The translations under genes were made by a program, and so were the position numbers. Shown one piece after another: positions 13,669 through 19,436 of a DNA stretch of 19,436 bases. The DNA comes from Dehalococcoidia bacterium (lineage in GTDB: Bacteria > Chloroflexota > Dehalococcoidia > GIF9 > UBA5629): positions 1 through 19,436 of the forward strand of contig QYPU01000072.1 of assembly GCA_007280145.1 (NCBI GenBank), in the 5' to 3' direction. The first letter of the stretch is position 1. The number at the start of each line of letters is the position of its first letter. Under the pieces are notes generated by a model. That model was not told where the DNA came from. It did not search any database and saw only the letters and a list, made by a program, of their open reading frames with translations.

Positions 13669-14733
13669 TTACGTTATATCTAAGCAGTATGAAAAAGGCC
13701 ACAGCCTGTAAGCCGACTTGAACAATCCCCACCGGTGTGCCAGTCCCCGGGGCTCGAGTATCAGAAATAGAACAATCACCAGGCCGAACACCATCGGACC
13801 TACACCGGTGGCAAAGCCGGCCGGCAGGCCAGGAAAGGCATTTTCAAGAACCGGAGAAATATACATAATGCCCTGTTGCAGAAGCCGAATAAAGATGACG
13901 CCCAGGATAGGACCAAGGGTAGTGCCCAGGCCACCTATAACCACCATGCCCACATACAGTATAGAATCCGTGAGGGTAAAATTTTCAGCACTCAAAAAGC
14001 CAATCCAGTGAGCAAACAGTGAACCAGCTATTCCGGCAAGGAAACAACCAATAAAGAAAGCCAGAAGCTTGTAATGAAGGAGATTAACCCCCATCACCTC
14101 AGCAGCCAGGTCATTGTCTCTGATGGCGATGAAGGCCCTGCCCACTCTTCCCCTCGCCAGGTTCTTGGCAAACAATATGCAGACTGCCGTAATTACCATA
14201 ATTAGATAAAACTGGCTAGCCTCGCCCTTGAACGAAATCCCACCAATCGAGGCATACGGCACACTAATACCAACAAAGCCTCCTGTCACCGACCAGTGGG
14301 TGATAATCCAGATGATGATGAACTGGGCAGCGATAGTGGTAATTGCCAGATAGAAACCCTTGACCCTCACCGAGGGAATGCCAAAGATAAGCCCTATGAA
14401 TCCAGCAGTGAAGCCGGAGCAGATTAGCCCTGCCAGGAACGGGAACCCCAGCCTGTTGGTCAGAACAGCCGCGGTGTAGGCGCCCACAGCAATAAAACCA
14501 GCATGACCAATGGACAATTGCCCGCAGTATCCCATCAGGATATTCAATCCAGTGACAGCGATTATAGTTATGCCAATTAAATTAGCTACACCTAACCAGT
14601 AGTTGCCCAGGTACAGCGGGGCAGTAAAGACGATGACTAATAAGCCGATGAATAGTGCCCAGTGGGTCCTGGTTCGCAGGATAGCCATGTCTTTGGCATA
14701 GTCGTAATTACGGGTACCACAGGGTAAATCCAT
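13669..14733 (-). CDS. livM: Liv ABC transporter permease LivM
   Basis: This is one of two membrane subunits of the Liv importer. At 354 aa it has about nine or ten hydrophobic segments. The family block GLNILMGYCGQLSIGHAGF with following AVGAY (about 63-87) and the cytoplasmic coupling loop AIRDNDLAAEVMGVNLL (about 202-218) identify LivM. The first 15 residues before Met16 (MAILRTRTHWALF) are poorly conserved in type, so translation could begin at Met16 (near 14688). AAAGGA about 12 bases upstream of the ATG at 14733 is a weak ribosome site. It is four bases after livH and presumably translationally coupled. Confidence 0.95.
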   Translation of the reverse strand: MDLPCGTRNYDYAKDMAILRTRTHWALFIGLLVIVFTAPLYLGNYWLGVANLIGITIIAVTGLNILMGYCGQLSIGHAGFIAVGAYTAAVLTNRLGFPFLAGLICSGFTAGFIGLIFGIPSVRVKGFYLAITTIAAQFIIIWIITHWSVTGGFVGISVPYASIGGISFKGEASQFYLIMVITAVCILFAKNLARGRVGRAFIAIRDNDLAAEVMGVNLLHYKLLAFFIGCFLAGIAGSLFAHWIGFLSAENFTLTDSILYVGMVVIGGLGTTLGPILGVIFIRLLQQGIMYISPVLENAFPGLPAGFATGVGPMVFGLVIVLFLILEPRGLAHRWGLFKSAYRLWPFSYCLDIT

Positions 14734-14737
14734 TCTG

Positions 14738-15622
14738 CTATATCCTTTCTATCCGGGTCTCGCCGAATAGCCCATACGGTTTAATAAACATAACGATTAT
14801 GATAATGATGAAAGGTATAATATCCTTAATTCCTGGCCCGATTAGCGGAGTGAGATAGCCGCCGCCAAGGTTCTCGCACAGCCCTATTATTGGCCCAGCG
14901 ACGATACAGCCGACGAAAGAATTCAGGCCGCCAAGTATCACTACTGAGAAGGATTTAAGTCCAGTCTCAACTAAACCGAAGGTAATACCACCAATACAGG
15001 AGATAAGAACTCCGCCAATGGCAGCCACCACACAGGCAAACATCCACGATGTGGAGAAAACGCTGGTTACTGGAATAGCACAGGCCTGAACGGCTAGCTG
15101 GTCATCAGCAGTTGCCCTCATAGCAACGCCCATCCTATGATACCTGAAGAATAGAGATAAAAGGCCAAATAGAGCCAAAGATATAACTGCAGCCCAAATA
15201 TATTCCTGTGAAACTACCGCCGGGCCAATATGAACAGGTTCTACGGGAAAGATGCGGGGCAAGGCAGCTACGCTCATTGGCCAGATGAAACTCACCACGC
15301 CTTCAAGAAAGTAGGCCACTCCCAATGTTACCGTGATTAGAGACAGAATAGGCTGGGCGACCAGAGGACGCAAAGCGAATCTCTCAATTATCCAACCCAG
15401 TAACAGAGCAAAAAGGATAGTCAGCGGCAACCCGAGCCAGTAGGGTAAGCTGGCTTGAACCAGCATCCCATAGGTAAACCAGGAAGAGATTAACACCAAC
15501 TGCCCCAGTGCCAGGTTAGCTACACTGCTGGACTTCCAGACCAGGGCAAAACCCAGAGCAATCAACGCATAGACCATTCCCACCGCCAGACCAGTAATCA
15601 CATATTGAAGGAATTCGGCCAT
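14738..15622 (-). CDS. livH: Liv ABC transporter permease LivH
   Basis: This is the partner membrane subunit of LivM. At 294 aa it has about eight hydrophobic segments. Family landmarks are ALIALGFALVWKSSSVANLALGQ split around residues 20-42, the coupling loop MRATADDQLAVQACAI (about 168-183), and GGLNSFVGCIVAGPIIGL (about 231-248). The ATG at 15622 follows GGGAGG (about 15630-15635), an excellent ribosome site that overlaps the end of the synthetase gene. It lies 12 bases after the synthetase stop and four before livM, so it is firmly in the same operon. Confidence 0.95.
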   Translation of the reverse strand: MAEFLQYVITGLAVGMVYALIALGFALVWKSSSVANLALGQLVLISSWFTYGMLVQASLPYWLGLPLTILFALLLGWIIERFALRPLVAQPILSLITVTLGVAYFLEGVVSFIWPMSVAALPRIFPVEPVHIGPAVVSQEYIWAAVISLALFGLLSLFFRYHRMGVAMRATADDQLAVQACAIPVTSVFSTSWMFACVVAAIGGVLISCIGGITFGLVETGLKSFSVVILGGLNSFVGCIVAGPIIGLCENLGGGYLTPLIGPGIKDIIPFIIIIIVMFIKPYGLFGETRIERI

Positions 15623-15634
15623 TTCTATACCTCC

Positions 15635-17527
15635 CTAGATACTCCTCACCTTGATAGCGGTGGTCACCACATCTTCTCTGCCGTCCCTGTAAGTTACCGA
15701 CGCTGCCACAGCCACGCTTTCCACGCCGCTGTACATGACATTGATTAAATCTTTATACCGTGCTTCCATAAAGTCCCTTCTCAGTTTTCTAGTTCTGGTA
15801 AGTTCAGCTTCATCAGGGTCAAACTCCTTGTGCAGCAAGACAAACCTCTTAACTCTGGCTGCCTCCGGCAGATAGCCGTTTACCCGAATCAAATCCTGCT
15901 GCACTAAGTCAGCCACCTCTTTTTTCTGAGATAGGTCAACAAAAGTAGTATAGGGAATACCATTGCGTTCAGCCCATTTACCTACCATAGCAAAATCTAT
16001 GTTTACTATAGCCGAGACAAATTCCCTATCCTTACCCCCGATGACCATAGCATCCTTTATATAGGGGCTAAACCTGAGTCTCCCCTCGATATACTGGGGG
16101 GCATACTTGGTGCCAGAAACCAGCTCCCCCATATGCTCCAGCCGGTCCATAAATATCAGATGTCCATCCCCATTGATGTGGACAGCATCACCAGTATGGC
16201 ACCATCCATCTATTACGATAGCCGCTGTCTTCTCTGGGTCGTTGTAGTACTCACTAAAAATACAATCGCTTCTAACCAGGAGTTCCCCCTCATCAGTCAA
16301 CCTGACCTCGGTGCCAAGTGCTGGCCTGCCCACACTTTGAAAGGCAATTTCACCCTTACTATGAGAGGAGATAAAGCCAGCCTCTGTGCTAGCATAGCTT
16401 TGCCTGAGTTCAATGCCTATGGCATGGATTAGCCGAAAAGTATCCAGGCTCAGCACGGAGCTGCCAGTAACAGCAAACCTGACTTTACTTAATCCTAACT
16501 TGTCTTTGAGCGGTCTGAACAAGAACGCATATGCTATGCCGTGAAGCAATTGCCAGAATAAATTCGGTGCTCCGCCCTCAAAACTTATGTCCGCAATTTT
16601 ATAGCCTACCGGCACGAACAGGTTGTAGAAGAAGCGTTTTAGAGGATTGGCATCAATCATTTTTACCTGAATCTCACTGACCAGGCTCTCCCATTGACGA
16701 GGCCCATATATCACAAAGTCAGGGCCGACTTCCCTGGTATCCTCAGCAATGGTTTCTGGCTCCTCTGGAAAATTCAGCCTTGCCCTAGTAAGTAAATGAG
16801 GAATAGTAGCGAAAAAGCTATCACCCACCCACGCAGGTGGAAAGCTGGAGACTAAATCATCGTTCTCATTTAGCGGGTAGAGATTAACGAACTCCTGAGC
16901 AGTATTTATCAAGGCTCTGTGGGTAAGCACCGCTCCCTTAGGCAAACCAGTGGTCCCCGAGGTATAGTAAATGAAGGCAATGTCATCTCCCACACCCTTT
17001 TCCACATTCTGTTCAAACAGGTTAGGATGTGCCTCCTCATATCCTCTCCCCAACTCAACTACATCAGCAAAGCTGATAAGTATAGGGTCATCATAGTCTT
17101 TGAGGCCTTTGGGGTCCCAATAAATCACCTTCTTTAGTGAAGGTAATTCGTCCTTGATTTCGAGGAATTTATCAGTTTGCTCCTGGTCATTAACTACGGC
17201 AAAACTGGCACCCGAGTTAGCAGCAACGTACTTTACCTCGGAAGGGATAGAGTCAACAAAAATCCCGGTGGCAACACCCCCTGCCGCCTGAGCAGCGAAT
17301 TCCCCCCAAAACCATTCAGGTTCATTGTCCCCTATGATACATACCACATCCCCCTGCTTAAAGCCGAGGCTTATCAGGCCCAGCGAGAAGTATTTTACTT
17401 TCTCATAGTAATCTTTCCAGCTATACCTCTGCCAGATACCACGGTCCTTTCTGCACACAGCCGTTCTGTGGCCCCATGTTTCGTAATTACTCTTAATAAG
17501 CTGGGGAATCGTATCTCTAGCTTTCAT
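15635..17527 (-). CDS. AMP-forming acyl-CoA synthetase
   Basis: This enzyme activates a carboxylic acid to its CoA thioester through an acyl-adenylate. At 630 aa it has the AMP P-loop YYTSGTTGLPKG (187-198), SFPPAWVGDSFF (228-239), the adenine-binding SYASTEAGF (377-385), the hinge-side GWCHTGD (441-447), DR at 461-462, and a C-terminal LTRTRKLRRDFMEARY block in place of the PxTxxGKxxR catalytic-Lys motif, as in long-chain FAA1-type ligases. The substrate is unknown: long-chain, aryl or branched acids are possible. The ATG at 17527 is preceded by GAGGT nine bases upstream. It is the first gene behind a Phe-codon attenuator and is followed 12 bases on by livH, so it is co-expressed with the Liv importer. 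Confidence 0.92.
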   Translation of the reverse strand: MKARDTIPQLIKSNYETWGHRTAVCRKDRGIWQRYSWKDYYEKVKYFSLGLISLGFKQGDVVCIIGDNEPEWFWGEFAAQAAGGVATGIFVDSIPSEVKYVAANSGASFAVVNDQEQTDKFLEIKDELPSLKKVIYWDPKGLKDYDDPILISFADVVELGRGYEEAHPNLFEQNVEKGVGDDIAFIYYTSGTTGLPKGAVLTHRALINTAQEFVNLYPLNENDDLVSSFPPAWVGDSFFATIPHLLTRARLNFPEEPETIAEDTREVGPDFVIYGPRQWESLVSEIQVKMIDANPLKRFFYNLFVPVGYKIADISFEGGAPNLFWQLLHGIAYAFLFRPLKDKLGLSKVRFAVTGSSVLSLDTFRLIHAIGIELRQSYASTEAGFISSHSKGEIAFQSVGRPALGTEVRLTDEGELLVRSDCIFSEYYNDPEKTAAIVIDGWCHTGDAVHINGDGHLIFMDRLEHMGELVSGTKYAPQYIEGRLRFSPYIKDAMVIGGKDREFVSAIVNIDFAMVGKWAERNGIPYTTFVDLSQKKEVADLVQQDLIRVNGYLPEAARVKRFVLLHKEFDPDEAELTRTRKLRRDFMEARYKDLINVMYSGVESVAVAASVTYRDGREDVVTTAIKVRSI

Positions 17528-17584
17528 ATACCATCTACCTCAATCTAGACTAGCTAACTCAAGTACTCTCTCCTGTAAAATGCG

Positions 17585-17614
17585 AATAAAAAAGCCTCCC
17601 TCCTGGGAGGCTTT
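17585..17614 (-). terminator. Rho-independent terminator (attenuator) in the leader
   Basis: On the minus strand AAAGCCTCCC, loop AGGA, and GGGAGGCTTT form a 10-bp stem (17614-17591), followed by a T tract TTTTTTATT (17593-17585, overlapping the stem end). It lies 57 bases upstream of the synthetase ATG and downstream of the Phe leader peptide, so it terminates within the leader of the same transcript and is not the end of the thioesterase gene alone. Its left arm contains CCTCCCAGG (17610-17602), which can pair instead with 17667-17659. Confidence 0.9.
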
Positions 17615-17667
17615 CCGCTCTGGGTGTTCTATTACTGTTTTCTGTCCTAGGACAATGCCCTCCCAGG
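17602..17667 (-). promoter_or_regulatory. Antiterminator pairing
   Basis: CCTGGGAGG (17667-17659, inside the last third of the leader peptide gene) is the exact reverse complement of CCTCCCAGG (17610-17602) in the terminator loop and left arm. The 9-bp helix would exclude the terminator. A ribosome halted at the leader stop codon (17649-17647) would cover 17659-17667 and allow termination. A ribosome stalled at the Phe codons leaves it free. A competing 7-bp hairpin, CCTGGGA with TCCTAGG (17667-17646), may hold this strand when there is no translation. Confidence 0.8.
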
Positions 17668-17736
17668 CCCGCGCATAGGCGTGCTAAACCCAAAAAAGAA
17701 GAAAAAGAAGCGATAAGCGCTGACCTGATTATGCAT
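17647..17736 (-). CDS. Phe-rich leader peptide of attenuator
   Basis: This 29-residue peptide starts at ATG 17736 with AAGG six bases upstream and ends at TAG (17649-17647). It contains YRFFFFFFGF (residues 8-17): six consecutive Phe codons (mixed TTC and TTT) and a seventh two codons later. This is the hallmark of amino-acid leader peptides such as that of the E. coli pheA attenuator. Its own product is not expected to have a function; progress of the ribosome over the Phe codons is the signal. It begins about 13 bases after the predicted transcription start, and its 3' third encodes the antiterminator strand. Confidence 0.85.
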   Translation of the reverse strand: MHNQVSAYRFFFFFFGFSTPMRGPGRALS

Positions 17737-17756
17737 TTCAACCTTCACAAGCACGT

Positions 17757-17785
17757 ATAATACCACAACCAGAAAATCATGTCAA
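17757..17785 (-). promoter_or_regulatory. Sigma-70-type promoter of the synthetase-liv operon
   Basis: On the minus strand TTGACA (17785-17780, full consensus), a 17-bp spacer and TATTAT (17762-17757, one mismatch) form the best promoter in the window. Transcription would start near 17749, giving an RNA leader of about 220 bases that holds the Phe leader peptide, antiterminator and terminator. The 118 bases between it and the end of the thioesterase gene show nothing else I can name. Confidence 0.85.
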
Positions 17786-17903
17786 CTGGCAAATAGGCTA
17801 TCTACTAATTTTTCTATAATTTTGTCACCATTCAGGTATTCTAAAAAGATATCACACTGTCGAGGAGATAGTGCCATTAAACAAAAGGGGGCTTAACGAC
17901 AGT

Positions 17904-18323
17904 CTACACTTTTGGGATGGTTGTGCCGGTAGCCCTGGCTATGAGTTTCCCTTCTTGATTGGTTACTGTCATCTCTGAGATACAGACCCGCCTGCCGCTT
18001 TTCACTACCTTGCACTCTGCGGTGAGTTCATCATCTACAGCCGCACTGGCAATGAAATGAATGTTGAACTGGGAAGCCACGTTAGGAGTGATTACTGAAT
18101 TTGAAGCATAGGCGAAGGCTTCATCAGCTACTGCCATAACGATGCCGCCGAAGGTCATCCCATTGAAGTTAATGTATTCAGGTCTCAACTTCATTGCTAC
18201 CCTGGCATAGCCCGGAGATAACTCGAGCAACCGCATGTTCAGAAAGGAGGCAATTGGCTCCCCTTCCGCTCTTGTCTTCAACTCCGCCAGGTTATCAGGC
18301 GCACTACCTTCTTTTGCTGACAT
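17904..18323 (-). CDS. PaaI-like hotdog thioesterase
   Basis: This 139-aa protein has the hotdog fold and is expected to hydrolyse acyl- or aryl-CoA thioesters in the cytosol. The core NGMTFGGIVMAVADEAFAYA (54-73) matches the PaaI signature HGGxxFxLADxAFAYA, with the likely catalytic acid at D67 and Phe in place of the usual His before GG. ASQFNIHFIASA (83-94) and RRVCISEMTVTNQEGKLIARATGT (about 110-133) match the later strands. E. coli PaaI acts on phenylacetate-type CoA esters, but family members vary widely. It lies 47 bases after the aminotransferase gene and upstream of the attenuated operon. No strong ribosome site is seen before the ATG. Confidence 0.88.
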   Translation of the reverse strand: MSAKEGSAPDNLAELKTRAEGEPIASFLNMRLLELSPGYARVAMKLRPEYINFNGMTFGGIVMAVADEAFAYASNSVITPNVASQFNIHFIASAAVDDELTAECKVVKSGRRVCISEMTVTNQEGKLIARATGTTIPKV

Positions 18324-18370
18324 CTTACTTGGTATTCCCCCCTATCGAGCTTGCTTTTGGCCACCAGATT

Positions 18371-19436
18371 CTAGCACAGGCTAAATTTTTGGGCAGCTTT
18401 TTTGAAACCAGCTAAGCTCCCTTCCAGTGTCCTGTCATCAACACAGTATGAGACACGAAAATAACCTGGTGAGCCGAAGCCCCTGCCAGGCACAGTCAAC
18501 ACATTCCATTGTCGCAGTTCTTCCACAAAAGCAACATCATCTTCCAATGGTGATTTTGGGAACATGTAAAAGGCTCCCTGGGGCTTTACTAATGAATAGC
18601 CCATCTCAACAAGATGGCTATACAGAAAATCTCGCTTCTTTTGATACTCGGCTACCGAGACGGTCACGTCCTGCAATTTGCACACTGCGCGCTGCATTAG
18701 AGCTGGCGCATTCACATACCCCAGTGTCCGGGTGCAAAAGATGAAGCCACTTATTAGCTCCTCATGCTGGCTACACTCAGGATGCACAGCAATATAGCCA
18801 ATGCGCTCACCGGGCAGCGCCAAATCCTTGGAGTGCGAAGCTACGACGATACTATGGAGATGATAGTGAAAAACCGGTGGATATTTCAATCCATCGTATA
18901 TGATTTTGCGATATGCCTCATCACTGATGAGGAAAATCTGCGTTCCATATTGAGCCTCTTTCCTGCGGAGCAAATCCCCTAGCTGATGTACCAGCTCCTC
19001 ACCATAGACAACGCCGGTTGGGTTATTGGGAGAATTTATAATTACGCACCTGGTTTTAGCTGTAATAGCAGCTTCGAGAGCATCAAGCTTCGGTATAAAC
19101 CGCTCGTCTGTAGGTAAGACCCTGGTAATCCCGCCGTGATTGTCTATATAGTTGCCGAATTCCATAAAATAAGGGGCAAATACAATGACCTCGTCCCCGG
19201 GATTGAGTATTGTCTTCAGTACCACATTCAACGCTCCCGCAGCGCCGCAGGACATGACGATATCGTTCACACTGAACTTGATGCCAGTCTCCAGCGAGAG
19301 TTGTGCCGCCACGGCAGCCCTTGTTTCCGAATAACCAGCGTTCTCCATGTATCTATGCATCCCCGGCAAGGGGTCTGCCGCCAGCCTCTTTAATTCCTTG
19401 ACAAACTCAGGCGGCGGTTCCATCACGGGGTTGCCT
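18371..19436 (-). CDS. Class I PLP-dependent aminotransferase (5' end outside window)
   Basis: This is a fold-type I aminotransferase of the aspartate/aromatic aminotransferase superfamily, moving an amino group between an amino acid and a 2-oxo acid. The frame stays open to the right edge, and the first codons in view read GNPVMEPPPEF, the conserved GNP block near the N-terminus, so some 30-45 residues lie beyond the edge. The Met codons at 19424 and 19421 are internal. Counted from GTG 19426, landmarks are the cofactor phosphate site SCGAAGAL (59-66), NSPNNPTG (131-138), SDEAYR (168-173), SHSKDLALPGERIGY with PLP Lys200, and a C-terminal FRVSYC block with the substrate-carboxylate Arg. The substrate is not determined. 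It precedes the PaaI-like thioesterase by 47 bases in the same direction. Confidence 0.93.
   Translation of the reverse strand, partial: GNPVMEPPPEFVKELKRLAADPLPGMHRYMENAGYSETRAAVAAQLSLETGIKFSVNDIVMSCGAAGALNVVLKTILNPGDEVIVFAPYFMEFGNYIDNHGGITRVLPTDERFIPKLDALEAAITAKTRCVIINSPNNPTGVVYGEELVHQLGDLLRRKEAQYGTQIFLISDEAYRKIIYDGLKYPPVFHYHLHSIVVASHSKDLALPGERIGYIAVHPECSQHEELISGFIFCTRTLGYVNAPALMQRAVCKLQDVTVSVAEYQKKRDFLYSHLVEMGYSLVKPQGAFYMFPKSPLEDDVAFVEELRQWNVLTVPGRGFGSPGYFRVSYCVDDRTLEGSLAGFKKAAQKFSLC

Noticed and set aside
17559..17741. 60-codon open frame on the minus strand over the leader
   Set aside because: It runs through the terminator hairpin in a different frame from the Phe leader peptide, begins at TTG and has no family features.
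17528..17785. T-box riboswitch as the leader regulator
   Set aside because: No T-box consensus or specifier-loop layout is seen. The Phe codons, ribosome site, stop codon position and antiterminator complementarity fit ribosome-mediated attenuation better.
1..19436. tRNA, rRNA, CRISPR array, prophage or intact insertion sequence
   Set aside because: None was seen on either strand by inspection; repeats present are short, dispersed and without transposase genes.

Overview
The window looks like chromosomal DNA from an uncultured member of the Chloroflexota, probably class Dehalococcoidia. This is an inference from gene content, a GC content near 50 percent, and short fold-back repeats carrying AGGCTAAAGCCT or AGCCTTTTAAGGCT cores. 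No rRNA, tRNA, CRISPR array or intact transposon is visible. About 16 protein genes are present. Most are housekeeping genes, and the right half is a transport and acyl-CoA region.

Left part (1-7086). A 500-base repeat-filled spacer precedes ftsH, which has an extended -10 promoter placed so that its mRNA may be leaderless. moaE follows. A leftward operon converges on moaE: rsmI, a 70-residue Cys-pair protein, metG and a polyprenyl diphosphate synthase. Upstream of rsmI is a 540-base spacer made largely of repeats.

Middle part (7087-10610). A CBS-less IMP dehydrogenase-family gene (GuaB3 type) with a good promoter converges on a leftward trio: a predicted TIM-barrel protein ending in eleven glutamates, a GNAT acetyltransferase and a LysE-family exporter. 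A 470-base repeat-rich spacer follows.

Right part (10611-19436). A branched-chain (Liv/HAAT) ABC transporter is encoded with an AMP-forming acyl-CoA synthetase in the leftward order synthetase, livH, livM, livK, livF. The second ATPase, livG, lies in the opposite orientation and converges on livF. Further upstream are a PaaI-like hotdog thioesterase and a class I aminotransferase cut by the window edge.

The most interesting object is the 250-base leader of the synthetase-liv operon (about 17528-17785, minus strand). It has a near-consensus promoter (TTGACA, 17 bp, TATTAT), a Shine-Dalgarno sequence, a 29-codon leader peptide with six consecutive Phe codons plus a seventh two codons later, a 9-nt segment exactly complementary to the left arm of a downstream terminator, and a 10-bp terminator hairpin with a U tract. 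These are the parts of a classical ribosome-mediated phenylalanine attenuator. They sit in front of a transporter and acyl-CoA synthetase operon rather than a Phe biosynthesis or pheST operon. The inference is that Phe-tRNA charging controls this operon and that the Liv transporter, and perhaps its neighbours, handle aromatic substrates.
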